A DNA stretch of 64,000 bases, from positions 186,001 through 250,000 of the forward strand of contig NZ_JACXBU010000006.1 of the NCBI RefSeq assembly GCF_014700075.1, written 5' to 3'. This document shows positions 24,719-33,335 of this stretch, one piece after another. The position numbers and the translations under genes were made by a program. The stretch comes from Pseudomonas sp. JM0905a. Lineage in GTDB: Bacteria; Pseudomonadota; Gammaproteobacteria; Pseudomonadales; Pseudomonadaceae. Positions within the stretch are counted from its first letter, which is position 1. The number at the start of each line of letters is the position of its first letter. The notes beneath the pieces were generated by a model that was not told the origin of the DNA, did no database searches, and saw nothing but the letters and a program-made list of their open reading frames with translations.

Positions 24719-25888
24719 ATGAGCCAGACCTTCCTCGCCTTCACCCGCAGCAACGCCGACCTGGAGTGGCTGCAGGGTGCGTTGACGCCGCTGGGACAGG
24801 TGCTCAGCGCGGGCCGTGGCGCCCTCGACGAACTGCTCGGGCTGATCGAAGTCACCGGTGCCAGCCTGCTCTTCGTCGGCCTGGACCGAGACAACCTGGT
24901 GGCCCAGACCTCGCTGATCGAAGGCGCCCTAGCGGCACGTCCGATGCTGGCGGTGGTGGCCATGGGTGACGGCCTGGACAACCAGCTGGTGCTCAACGCC
25001 ATGCGCGCCGGTGCCCGCGACTTCATCGCCTATGGCGCACGCACCAGCGAGGTGGCCGGGCTGGTGCGACGCCTGGTGCAGCGCCTGCCGAGCGTGCTGC
25101 CCACTCACAACGCCGGCCGCCTGACCGCGCTGTTCAGCCGCCAGCAGGATGCCGATGCGGCGCTGTTGGCGGCGCACCTTGCCCTGGCCATCCAGCAATG
25201 CGGCCAGCGCACTCTGCTGATCGATCTCGGCCAGCCTCAGGGCGACAGCCTGGCGCTGTTGGGGCTTGAGGCGTCCTTCCATTTCGCCGATGCCCTACGC
25301 AACCTGCGCCGCCTCGACGCCGCACTGATCGACAGCGCCTTCGGCAGCCATCCCAATGGTCTGCGCCTGCTGGTGCAGGAAGCCGGCGGCGAAACCCTGG
25401 AGCGCATCAACGCCGCCGAGCTCTACCTGCTGCTCGGCGCCCTGCGCCAACACTTCCAGCACATCGTGGTGAACCTGGTGGGCCAGCCCGACAGCGATGC
25501 GCTGCGCATCCTCGTCGGCAATGCCGACCAGTTTCTCTGGTGCACCGACCAGAGCGTGCCGGACTGCCGCCGCAATATCGAACTGCTGGGCCGCTGGCGC
25601 GACGCCGGGGTCAAGCTGGAGCACGCGCAACTGCTGGTGGACCGCCACTTGCGTGGGGTGGCGCCGGAGCCCGAAGTGCTGGCCCGTTCCTTCAACCTGC
25701 CGGTGGCGGAAACCCTGCCCAACAGCCCCGAGCTGCGGATGAACGCCAAGAACCAGGGCCGCAGCCTGTTCGAGCTGGCGCCCCGTGAACGCCTCAGCCA
25801 GCGCCTGCGCGGGCTGGGCGAACGGCTGGCGTGTATCGAGCAGCCGAAATCGCGGGCCTGGCAGCGCCTTTGGAGCGTCCGCTCATGA
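24719..25888 (+). CDS. tadZ: Pilus localisation ATPase-like protein TadZ/CpaE
   Basis: A 389-residue protein with an N-terminal receiver-like atypical domain (residues 1-125) and a MinD/ParA-like C-terminal half. The usual deviant Walker A (KGGxGKT) is absent: the corresponding stretch reads LTALFSRQQDADAALLAAHL. Later elements are recognisable (TLLIDLGQPQGD as Walker A', HIVVNLVGQPDSDA). TadZ places the Tad machine at the pole; this copy may not hydrolyse ATP. The ATG at 24719 lies 7 bp after rcpA; a longer in-frame start inside rcpA is less likely. The stop overlaps the tadA start by 4 bp. Confidence 0.9.
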   Translation: MSQTFLAFTRSNADLEWLQGALTPLGQVLSAGRGALDELLGLIEVTGASLLFVGLDRDNLVAQTSLIEGALAARPMLAVVAMGDGLDNQLVLNAMRAGARDFIAYGARTSEVAGLVRRLVQRLPSVLPTHNAGRLTALFSRQQDADAALLAAHLALAIQQCGQRTLLIDLGQPQGDSLALLGLEASFHFADALRNLRRLDAALIDSAFGSHPNGLRLLVQEAGGETLERINAAELYLLLGALRQHFQHIVVNLVGQPDSDALRILVGNADQFLWCTDQSVPDCRRNIELLGRWRDAGVKLEHAQLLVDRHLRGVAPEPEVLARSFNLPVAETLPNSPELRMNAKNQGRSLFELAPRERLSQRLRGLGERLACIEQPKSRAWQRLWSVRS

Positions 25889-27156
25889 GTGGCGAGAGCC
25901 TGTTCGGCGGCGCCGCCCGCTACACCCAGCTCGGTCACAACGACCCGCAAGGGCTGAAGCTGGTACTGCACCGCTACATCATCGACGCCATCGACGAAGA
26001 CGGCGTGAACATCCTCGAAGGCGTGCGCAGCGCGGTGTCGCAGTACGTCATCGACAAGGTGGTGGAGTTCGTCGGCCGCCATCACCTGGCCGTGTCGCGC
26101 TATGAAATGGAGCGCCTGGCCGAGGAGCTGGTGGACGAGCTCACCGGCTTCGGCCCGCTGGAAGTGCTGCTGCGCGACCCCGGCGTCACCGAGATCCTGG
26201 TCAACGGCCCTTGCCGCATTTTCATCGAGCGCGAGGGCGTGCTGCACCAGAGCGACCTGCGCTTCATCGACGACCAGCACGTGCTGCGGGTGATCCAGCG
26301 CATCCTCGCGCCGCTGGGCCGCCGCCTCGACGAATCCAGCCCCATGGTCGACGCGCGCCTGCCGGACGGCAGCCGGGTCAACGCCATCATCCCGCCCATC
26401 GCCCTGGACGGCCCCTGCATCTCGGTGCGCAAGTTCCGCAAAGACCTGCTGCAGAGCTCCGACCTGTTGGCCTACCAGTCCCTGGACGAACCCATGCTGC
26501 AATTCATCCGCCGCGCCGTGGGCGAGCGTTGCAACATCCTGGTCAGCGGCGGCACCGGCACCGGCAAGACCACCTTGCTCAATGTCATGAGCCTGCTGAT
26601 CGACGGCCATGAGCGCCTGGTCACCATCGAAGACACCGCCGAGCTGCAGCTCAACCATCCCCATGTGGTGCGCCTGGAAACCCGGCCGCCGAATGCCGAA
26701 GGGCGTGGCGAAGTGGCCGCCAGCGACCTGATCCGCAACGCCCTGCGCATGCGCCCGGACCGCATCATCCTCGGCGAGATCCGGGGCGTCGAAGTGCTCG
26801 ACGTGCTGCAGGCAATGAACACCGGCCACGACGGCTCCATGAGCACGGTGCACGCCAACTCGGCGCTGGACTCCCTGTTGCGCCTCGAAACCCTGGTGGG
26901 GCTCACCGGCCGCCAGGTGGCCGAGCGAACCCTGCGGCAGATGATCTGCGCGGCCCTCGACCTGGTGGTCCAGCTCACCCGGCTGCCCAATGGCCGGCGC
27001 TGCATCAGCGAAGTGGTGGAAGTGGTCGGCGTGCGCGACGACGTCTATGTCACCAACTGCCTGTTCCGGCTCGACCGGGCCAGCGGCTGCTTCATCAGTG
27101 AGGCAGCGAACCCGGCCGGGGAGAAACTGCGCCAGGCCGCGGGAGCCGTGCGGTGA
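25885..27156 (+). CDS. tadA: Tad pilus assembly ATPase TadA/CpaF
   Basis: A 423-residue secretion ATPase of the VirB11/CpaF type. The N-terminal domain (VDELTGFGPLEVLLRDPGVTEILVNG) leads to Walker A GGTGTGKTT, the Asp box (ERLVTIEDTAELQL), Walker B (MRPDRIILGEIRG) and the His box (GHDGSMSTVHANS). It energises pilus extension from the cytoplasmic face with TadB and TadC. The start ATG overlaps the tadZ stop (ATGA), with TGGAG upstream, and its own TGA overlaps the tadB GTG start. All catalytic motifs are intact. Confidence 0.97.
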   Translation: MSGESLFGGAARYTQLGHNDPQGLKLVLHRYIIDAIDEDGVNILEGVRSAVSQYVIDKVVEFVGRHHLAVSRYEMERLAEELVDELTGFGPLEVLLRDPGVTEILVNGPCRIFIEREGVLHQSDLRFIDDQHVLRVIQRILAPLGRRLDESSPMVDARLPDGSRVNAIIPPIALDGPCISVRKFRKDLLQSSDLLAYQSLDEPMLQFIRRAVGERCNILVSGGTGTGKTTLLNVMSLLIDGHERLVTIEDTAELQLNHPHVVRLETRPPNAEGRGEVAASDLIRNALRMRPDRIILGEIRGVEVLDVLQAMNTGHDGSMSTVHANSALDSLLRLETLVGLTGRQVAERTLRQMICAALDLVVQLTRLPNGRRCISEVVEVVGVRDDVYVTNCLFRLDRASGCFISEAANPAGEKLRQAAGAVR

Positions 27157-28037
27157 GCGCGCCGCTGCTGCTCGGCCTGCTCTGCAGCCTGCTGCTGGCC
27201 CTGGGCGGCGCGCTGTTGCACAAGGGCTGGCGGCAGACCGGCGAAGAGCGCGTCCTGCAGCGCCTGGGGCAGGACCTGGCACCGCCCGAACCGGCCTCCA
27301 GCCGCGCGGGCTGGCTGGAGCGCGCCTTCCTGCGCGCCGGCCTGGAGCTGCCCCGCGAACGGGTCGGCCTGCTGCTTGCGTCCTGGCTGCTCGCTGCATT
27401 GATGGCGGCGCTGGCCGGGGGCTGGATAGCGGCGTTGGCGGTCGCCTCGCTGATTCCGATGGGGCTGCGTGCTTGGCTGGGCTGGCGCTACCGGAAGCGC
27501 GTGAGGCGCATGGTGGAACAGTTGCCGCAACTGCTCGACCAGGTGGTGCGCAGCCTGCACGCCGGACGCACCCTGGGCGATGCCGTGGTACGCGCCATCG
27601 ACGCCTCGCCCGATCCGCTGCGCGCGGCACTGGCGCGGGTGTCGCGTGATGTGCAGCTGGGCGTCGGCCTGCCTGATGCCCTGCAGGAGGTGGCCGACCT
27701 GTTCGAACAGGAGGAGCTGCGCATCCTCGCCCTCGGCGTGCGGGTCAATCACCGCTACGGCGGCAGTGCCAGCGAGCTGCTGGGCAACCTGATCAAGGTC
27801 ATCCACGAGCGCGAACAGATCGCCCGCCAGTTGCGTGCCATGACCGGAGAAACCCGCTTCACCGCCGTGGTGCTGGCGATCCTGCCGATTTCGGTGGCCG
27901 TCTACATCCTCGCCGTGAACCCCAGCTACCTGCTCAGCCTGTGGATGGACGCCAGCGGCCAGCGCATGTTGCTGACGGCCTTCGCCATGCAGGTGCTGGG
28001 CTGCATCGTCCTCTGGCGCATGTTGAGGAGCGTGTGA
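27153..28037 (+). CDS. tadB: Tad platform protein TadB
   Basis: A 294-residue inner-membrane protein of the GspF/T2SSF type, starting with GTG overlapped with the tadA stop. Paired membrane helices occur near residues 70-105 (LLLASWLLAALMAALAGG) and 230-290. The cytoplasmic T2SSF domain contains LLDQVVRSLHAGRTLGDAVVRAI and NLIKVIHEREQIARQLRAMTGE. Together with TadC it forms the base on which TadA acts. The spacing to tadC is 1 bp. Confidence 0.94.
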   Translation: MSAPLLLGLLCSLLLALGGALLHKGWRQTGEERVLQRLGQDLAPPEPASSRAGWLERAFLRAGLELPRERVGLLLASWLLAALMAALAGGWIAALAVASLIPMGLRAWLGWRYRKRVRRMVEQLPQLLDQVVRSLHAGRTLGDAVVRAIDASPDPLRAALARVSRDVQLGVGLPDALQEVADLFEQEELRILALGVRVNHRYGGSASELLGNLIKVIHEREQIARQLRAMTGETRFTAVVLAILPISVAVYILAVNPSYLLSLWMDASGQRMLLTAFAMQVLGCIVLWRMLRSV

Positions 28038-28038
28038 G

Positions 28039-28950
28039 ATGGCGCTGATCCTGTTCGCCGTCCTGCTGGGCCTGGCTGCCGTGTTGCTGGTGTCTGGCCT
28101 CGTGGGCGAGCGTCAGCGCCGCTTGCGGGTCCATCAGCGGCTGCTGGGTCAGGAGCTGGCCGGGCGCCTGGCGGATGATCGCTGGCAGGGCCTGGTGCGC
28201 CGCCTTGGCGGCAGTCGCCTGGCCCTGCGTTACCTGAACCTGGACGGCGAAACCCAGCGGCTGCTCAACCGCATCGGCTGGCGCCGTTCCAGCCGGCGCA
28301 CCCTGTTCCTCGCCTGCCAGCTCGGCGCGCCGCTGGCGATGGTCGGCCTGACACTGCTGGGGCAGTCGCTGCTCGATGAACCGCCTTCGCCCTCCTGGCT
28401 GGTGCCCTTCCTGGCTGCCGGTTGCGGGCTGCTGCTACCCAAACGCGTGCTGGCGATTGTCGCGATGCGCCGCCAGCACGCCCTGCAACAGGAACTGTCG
28501 GTCTTCATTCCCATGGTGCGCATCCTCTTCGAGGCCGGCCTCACCGTGGAACAGGCGCTGCGGGTGCTCAGCCAGGACGGTCGCGGCCTGATGCCGGTGC
28601 TGACTGCCGAGCTGCAAGGCCTGTTGCAGCACGTGGATTCCGGCCTGGAACTGGGCGAGGAGCTGGGCAAGCTGGCGCGGTTGCTGGAGGTGGACGAGCT
28701 GACTGACAGCTTCACCATCCTCGAACAACTGGTGCGCCAGGGGGGCGGAGCCATGGCGTCGCTGCTGGCGCTGAAGAAACTCCTGGATGACCGTCGCCTC
28801 ACGCGGATGCAGGAGTACATCTCCAAGCTCTCCGCGAAGATGGCGGTGGTGATGATGTCGCTGCTGTTCCCGGCCCTGCTGATCGTGCTGGCAGGGCCCG
28901 GGCTGGTGGCGATCAGCCGGGCCATGGGGGGAATGGGAGGGATGCGATGA
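28039..28950 (+). CDS. tadC: Tad platform protein TadC
   Basis: A 303-residue paralogue of TadB, with an N-terminal helix (LILFAVLLGLAAVLLVSGLVG), a second membrane pair near 85-125 and a T2SSF domain with VRILFEAGLTVEQALRVL and SFTILEQLVRQGGGAMASLLALKKLL, closing with a helix (MSLLFPALLIVLAGPGLVAISRAM). It pairs with TadB in the inner-membrane platform. The tadD start overlaps its stop by 4 bp. Confidence 0.94.
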   Translation: MALILFAVLLGLAAVLLVSGLVGERQRRLRVHQRLLGQELAGRLADDRWQGLVRRLGGSRLALRYLNLDGETQRLLNRIGWRRSSRRTLFLACQLGAPLAMVGLTLLGQSLLDEPPSPSWLVPFLAAGCGLLLPKRVLAIVAMRRQHALQQELSVFIPMVRILFEAGLTVEQALRVLSQDGRGLMPVLTAELQGLLQHVDSGLELGEELGKLARLLEVDELTDSFTILEQLVRQGGGAMASLLALKKLLDDRRLTRMQEYISKLSAKMAVVMMSLLFPALLIVLAGPGLVAISRAMGGMGGMR

Positions 28951-29696
28951 GAAGGATGCTGATGCTGTGCGCGCTGGGCCTGCTGGGCGGTTGCGCCAAC
29001 GCGCCGGTCCAGGTCGGCTGGCTGGCGCAGGGTGGTTGCGGTCAACCGACGGCGGAGCAGGAGCTGGCGCTGAACCTGGCCAAGGACATGGCTGCCGATG
29101 GTCGCGCCCACGCCGCCCTGGCGCACCTCCAGGCCTTGCCCTCCAGCCTGCCGGAGGTGCGCCTGCGCCAGGCACGCATCTATCGCAGCCTGGGCCGCAG
29201 CGAGGCCGCGCCACTGTACCGGAGCCTGCTGGGCACCTGCCTTGAGGCCGAGGGGCACCACGGCCTGGGCCAGCTCGCGGCAGCCGACGGCAACCAGCGC
29301 GAAGCCCTGGAGCAATTGCGCGAAGCCCTGCGCCTATCGCCTACCGACGCTAAGGTGCGCAACGACCTGGGGTTGGTGCTGCTGCGGGAAGGGCGGCTGG
29401 ATGACGCCCGCTTCGAATTCCTCACCGCCCTTGAACTGGACCAGGGCAACGCCTTGCCGGCGCAGAACCTGTTGTCGCTGCTGTTCTATCAGGAGCAGTA
29501 CCAGCAGGCCGCCGACCTCGTGTCGCGGCTGCACCTGCCCGCCGACCTGGTGCGTCAGGCCGAGGAACGGGCTCGGGAAATGAAACGCCAGGGGCTGACC
29601 GCGCCGCTGGCGGCACGGCAACCGAAGGAGGACGCCCCGCTGCTGGCGGAACTGCGCAAGACTGAGCCCGAGACGGGCGGGGAGGTGGGACGATGA
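28947..29696 (+). CDS. tadD: TPR-containing lipoprotein TadD (pilotin-like)
   Basis: A 249-residue protein with a lipobox at Cys16 (LGLLGGC) and tetratricopeptide repeats, clearest at ALAHLQALPSSLPEVRLRQARIYRSLG and ALEQLREALRLSPTDAKVRNDLGLVLLREGRLDDARFEFLTAL. TadD is thought to help the secretin RcpA assemble in the outer membrane. The ATG overlaps tadC's stop and its stop overlaps the next start, so translational coupling is likely. The C-terminus is charged and not TPR-like. Confidence 0.92.
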   Translation: MRRMLMLCALGLLGGCANAPVQVGWLAQGGCGQPTAEQELALNLAKDMAADGRAHAALAHLQALPSSLPEVRLRQARIYRSLGRSEAAPLYRSLLGTCLEAEGHHGLGQLAAADGNQREALEQLREALRLSPTDAKVRNDLGLVLLREGRLDDARFEFLTALELDQGNALPAQNLLSLLFYQEQYQQAADLVSRLHLPADLVRQAEERAREMKRQGLTAPLAARQPKEDAPLLAELRKTEPETGGEVGR

Positions 29697-29971
29697 AAGC
29701 CTGGATCGCCATCCTGTTGTTGGGTGCCTGCGCGGGATTGCAGGCGGCGGAAGACGCCCGCCACGCGCGGCACGAGCGCCACCGCCTGACGGAGCAGTGG
29801 CTGACCATCCAGCGCGAAGGCAGCCAGGCGTCGCGCCATGCGCAGACCGCCACCGCCGCCGAGCGCGAGCTGGCCAACCAGCGCTGGCTGGAGAGCTACA
29901 AGTACGCCATACCCGCGCGTTACTACGGCAACAGCATGTCCGTGGACGACGGGGCGTCGTCGAGCGAGTGA
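29693..29971 (+). CDS. Small exported protein of the Tad operon
   Basis: A 92-residue protein with a signal peptide (MKAWIAILLLGACAGLQA) and a highly charged, helical mature part (HARHERHRLTEQWLTIQREGSQASRHAQTATAAERELANQRW) ending in YAIPARYYGNSMSVDDGASSSE. The gene overlaps tadD by 4 bp and ends 8 bp before tadG, so it is an operon member. P. aeruginosa has a similarly placed small unknown gene (between tadD and tadG). No function can be stated. The Cys in LLLGACAG could be a lipobox, but the +2 context is weak. Confidence 0.82.
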   Translation: MKAWIAILLLGACAGLQAAEDARHARHERHRLTEQWLTIQREGSQASRHAQTATAAERELANQRWLESYKYAIPARYYGNSMSVDDGASSSE

Positions 29972-29979
29972 GGCCCGCC

Positions 29980-31743
29980 ATGCACAGCCTGCGACGACAA
30001 CGCGGCGCCATCGGCCTGATGGCGACCCTGGTGCTGCTGTTGACCCTGATGATGCTGGCGCTGACGGTGGATGCCGGGCGTCTCTACTTCGAGAAGCGCA
30101 AGTTGCAGCGGGTGGCGGACATGGCGGCCATGGAAAGTGCGTCCCGCTCCGGGCTCTGCGGCACCACCACCGCAGCCGAGGTGGTGACGCTGGCCGACGC
30201 GGCGGCAGCGCGACACGGCTACAGCGCGAGCCTGGGGGGCGGTAATAGCGGTAACAACAGCGTCCGTCTCGGCTATGTGGAGCTGGACGGGGCGGAAGAG
30301 CGGCGGGTATTCACGCCGTCCGCGACCCGCGCCGAAGCGGTGCGGGTACTCGCCACCCAGGAAGTTCCCGCCAGCCTGGTGCTGGGTGGGCTCTGGGGCG
30401 AACGGGTGAATCTCCAGGCCGTGGCCGTGGCGCAGCGTCCGGCTTTGGCCGCCTTCTCCCTCGGCAGCGGCCTGGCGTCCCTGGACCCCCAGCAATCGGC
30501 CGTGCTCGATGCGTTGCTGGGCAAGATGCTCGGCACCACGCTGACCCTCGACGCGGCCTCCTACGACGGCCTGGCCAATACCCGGCTGAACCTGCTGGAA
30601 CTCAACCGCTACCTGCCCCCGGCCGCGCAAGTGGACCTTTCCGCTGGCGACGTGGACCGCCTGCTGGACACTACCCTGACCCTCGACCAGGTGCTGGACG
30701 CCACCGTCGGCGCCGCCAACTCGCGCGAAACCCTCTCGGTGGGCGTGCGCAACGGCTTGAACAGCCTCACCAACGTCACCCTCGGCGCCACCCAGGTAAA
30801 GCTGGCGGACATCCTCGATGTGGTCACCCCCGCCGGCGGCGGCGAACAGGCACTGCGCACCGACCTCAGCGCCCTCGACCTGGTCACTGCCCTGGCCTTT
30901 CTCGCCAACAAGGCTCATGCGGTGGATGTGGCGCTGGGGGTGAGCCTGGGGTCGTTGGTCAACGCGAAGGTCGAGCTCTACGTGGTCGAACCGCCGAAGA
31001 TCGCCATCGGGCTTCCGGGCAAGGATGTCGATGGGCAATGGCGCACCCAGGCGACCACCGCCCAGGTGAGGCTGCAGGTCAGCTCCGATATGGATGTTTC
31101 CGGATTGCTGACCGTCAGATTGGGGCTGGCATTGAACGTCGCGGAAGGCTGGGCAGCCCTGGACCAGGTCGACTGCGGAAGCATCCTGCCGGGGGAGAGG
31201 AGCGTGCAGATAAAGACGCAGCCGGGTATCGCCTCGCTGGGCCTGGGGACCTTTCAGTCCCTGGGCGGCTCGCAAACCACGCTGAATCCGGTATCGGTGA
31301 CGCTGATCCCGTCATTGCTCGGCGTGTCGGTGAACATCAGCTCGCAGACCCAGGTCGCCAGCGCCTCGGCGGAGGACCTCGAGTTCACGTTCGCAAGCAA
31401 CTCGCAGCTGCCGCTGACCCAACGTGCGGGATCTGATGTCGGGGATGCGCTGGATGCGGGTTTGAGCAACCTGGTGGCGAACCTCAACGTGACAGTGTCG
31501 GGTGTTGAGGGACGATGCCATCAGAACATCTTGAACTGCTTCGTTTCCGGGTTGACCACTCTTCTGAATCCGCTGACCAGCGCATGGCTTCGGAACCTGG
31601 TCATCGGCGCACTCCAGACCACCATTCCTATCTTGGGCGACACCCTGATAGAGCCGCTGCTCAGGCTGCTCGGCGTCGAACTGGGCTATGCCGACGTGCG
31701 CCTGATCGACCTGGATACCTCGGCGCCGCAATTGCTGCTCTGA
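29980..31743 (+). CDS. tadG: TadG-like pilus assembly protein
   Basis: A 587-residue protein with the TadE/TadG-type N-terminus: a short basic start then a membrane helix (RQRGAIGLMATLVLLLTLMMLALTVDAGRLYFEKRKLQRVADMAAMESA). This family anchors in the inner membrane and extends into the periplasm; in P. aeruginosa the corresponding gene closes the operon. The remainder is poorly conserved beta-rich sequence with long Leu/Thr/Val runs. I chose the ATG at 29980; an upstream in-frame start would overlap the preceding small gene by about 170 bp. A hairpin GGCAGAAC/GTTCTGCC follows 10 bp after its stop. Confidence 0.87.
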   Translation: MHSLRRQRGAIGLMATLVLLLTLMMLALTVDAGRLYFEKRKLQRVADMAAMESASRSGLCGTTTAAEVVTLADAAAARHGYSASLGGGNSGNNSVRLGYVELDGAEERRVFTPSATRAEAVRVLATQEVPASLVLGGLWGERVNLQAVAVAQRPALAAFSLGSGLASLDPQQSAVLDALLGKMLGTTLTLDAASYDGLANTRLNLLELNRYLPPAAQVDLSAGDVDRLLDTTLTLDQVLDATVGAANSRETLSVGVRNGLNSLTNVTLGATQVKLADILDVVTPAGGGEQALRTDLSALDLVTALAFLANKAHAVDVALGVSLGSLVNAKVELYVVEPPKIAIGLPGKDVDGQWRTQATTAQVRLQVSSDMDVSGLLTVRLGLALNVAEGWAALDQVDCGSILPGERSVQIKTQPGIASLGLGTFQSLGGSQTTLNPVSVTLIPSLLGVSVNISSQTQVASASAEDLEFTFASNSQLPLTQRAGSDVGDALDAGLSNLVANLNVTVSGVEGRCHQNILNCFVSGLTTLLNPLTSAWLRNLVIGALQTTIPILGDTLIEPLLRLLGVELGYADVRLIDLDTSAPQLLL

Positions 31744-31752
31744 GCCGGGTAA

Positions 31753-31862
31753 GGCAGAACTGCGTTCTGCCTGGCGAATGAATTCGCCCCTACAGCCCAC
31801 CCTACGGAATCGTCACGGTTCGTAGGATGGGTGGAGCGCAGCGATACCCATCAACCGGTGTC
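31753..31862. repeat. Hairpin plus REP-like and GTAGGATGGGTGG repeats
   Basis: Between the convergent tadG and pprB genes lie a perfect GGCAGAAC-TGC-GTTCTGCC stem-loop (31753-31771), a REP-like core GCGAATGAATTCGCCCCTAC (31774-31793) and a GTAGGATGGGTGGAGCGCAG element (31823-31842). These resemble short dispersed repeats and probably act in transcript ends. Confidence 0.55.
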
Positions 31863-31864
31863 CC

Positions 31865-32629
31865 TCAATGCGCCACCTGATGCGACCGCCGGCTGGGCGG
31901 GGCCATGGCCAGGGCGAGCTGGGTGCGGTTGTGCATGTGGGTCAGCCGCAGGATCTGCGAGACGTAGAGCTTCACGGTGTTTTCCGTCAGGCCCAGTTCG
32001 CACGCGGTCTGGTAGTTGGTCATGCCCTTGCCCACCAGCCGGGCCACTTCCAGCTGCCTGGGCGAGAGTTTGTCGAACGGCGGCTGCACGCCCATGTCCA
32101 TTCCCTCTATCGCCGGTGGCGTGTGGTCGATGGGGCCGCGGCGGCGCTTGTTGATGTCCTGATACAGCTCGTCGATGGACTCGGCGAGGGTGCGCAGCTT
32201 GTTGTTCAGCTGGGCCAGCTCCAGGTTGTCCCGGCGGCGCTGTTGCAGGCGTTCTTCGAGGCGTCGCACGGCGCGCAGCACCTGCTCCGGGTCGATGGGC
32301 TTCTGATAGTAGTCGGCGACCCCGGCGCGCATGGCTTCGATCACATCGCGGGGCTCGGCCTGGCCGGTGAAGATGATGGCCTCGAAGGCGTGGCCGGGCG
32401 TGCTGAGGGTTTCCAGTTCCTGGACCAGGGCGATGCCATCCAGCTCCGGCATGTGCAGGTCGCAAAGGACGATGCCGATGCTGGCATCCTCACGAAATCG
32501 CTGGATGGCTTCGCGGCCAGACGTACAGCCGATGCAGTTGTAGCCACAGCTTTCGAGGAATTCCTGAAGTTCGACGACGATGGCTTCGTCGTCGTCCACG
32601 ACCAGCAGGGTGCAAGGTTGCGAGTCCAT
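31865..32629 (-). CDS. pprB: LuxR-type response regulator PprB (activator of Tad pilus genes)
   Basis: A 254-residue regulator: receiver domain at 1-125 with the acidic pocket VVDDDE, phospho-acceptor D57 (LCDLHMPELDG) and Lys in YYQKPID; a coiled linker (RRLEERLQQRRRDNLELAQLNNKL); and a C-terminal LuxR helix-turn-helix (LSPRQLEVARLVGKGMTNYQTACELGLTENTVKLYVSQIL). It sits convergently to the tad operon, next to fppA and close to the pprA kinase, the arrangement known from P. aeruginosa, where PprB activates flp/tad and other attachment genes. I chose ATG 32629 with GGAAGG upstream; a longer frame adds 28 unlikely residues. Confidence 0.94.
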   Translation of the reverse strand: MDSQPCTLLVVDDDEAIVVELQEFLESCGYNCIGCTSGREAIQRFREDASIGIVLCDLHMPELDGIALVQELETLSTPGHAFEAIIFTGQAEPRDVIEAMRAGVADYYQKPIDPEQVLRAVRRLEERLQQRRRDNLELAQLNNKLRTLAESIDELYQDINKRRRGPIDHTPPAIEGMDMGVQPPFDKLSPRQLEVARLVGKGMTNYQTACELGLTENTVKLYVSQILRLTHMHNRTQLALAMAPPSRRSHQVAH

Positions 32630-32751
32630 ATCCAGCCTTCCAAAAAATGCGGTCCTGGCCAATTGCTGTCGCGATCCCCACCCCGGCACGCGGGAATTGG
32701 TACGGCGGTACATTGCTTACGAAAGATATAGCACTTTCATATCAGTGCCAG

Positions 32752-33222
32752 TCAGTTCGTCAGAATTAGCGCTGCCAACGAACCGACGAACAGAAAAGGG
32801 ACGAACGGATAGCGTCGGGCGCGCTCCGGCGCCAGCTGTGCCAGGGTACTGCGCAATCCCGTTGGCAATACGGGCCAGAGTGGGCGCGACAGCCCGGCCC
32901 AGGCCAGGTAGGCCAGCCCCGCGCCGGCCAGGCAGTAGAGGACGAACAGGCTGTGGCTGCACAGGGCGATGCCGAGCAGCAGCTTCACGTCCGCCGCGCC
33001 CAGCTTGCCCAGCCACCAGGCGGGCAGGGTCAGCAGCAGGGCGATGCCGGCGGCAGTGAAGGCCTCGGCCGGCGATGCGCCCAGCAGGGTCCGTTCGTTC
33101 AGCAGCAGGTAGAGCAGGGCAGTCACGGCGCCACCCAGGGTGAGCCAGTTGGAGATGCGCCGCTGCCGGAGATCCTGCAGGGCGCAGAGGGCGGTCCAGA
33201 ACAGCAGGGGGAGGGCCGACAT
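32752..33222 (-). CDS. fppA: Type IVb prepilin peptidase FppA/TadV
   Basis: A 156-residue inner-membrane aspartic protease of the A24 family that cleaves Flp and the TadE/F pseudopilins. The first catalytic Asp is D17 (ALQDLRQRRISNW). The second lies at D78 in LGAADVKLLLG, where the family normally has GxGD but here the third residue is Ala. Four to five membrane helices are visible, but there is no methyltransferase domain, as is typical for Tad peptidases. I chose ATG 33222; the longer frame to 33354 would overlap the divergent tadF start. It lies 122 bp upstream of pprB on the same strand. Confidence 0.92.
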   Translation of the reverse strand: MSALPLLFWTALCALQDLRQRRISNWLTLGGAVTALLYLLLNERTLLGASPAEAFTAAGIALLLTLPAWWLGKLGAADVKLLLGIALCSHSLFVLYCLAGAGLAYLAWAGLSRPLWPVLPTGLRSTLAQLAPERARRYPFVPFLFVGSLAALILTN

Positions 33223-33335
33223 GAAATATCCGGTGCGTCCTTGAAGTCCTTCTATGCTGCTATCTGTGTAGCCGAATCTTCGGAAGGCAGCCGAGCATTT
33301 CTGCCGCAGTGCGGTCACCAGTCGGGAAGGTCTCC

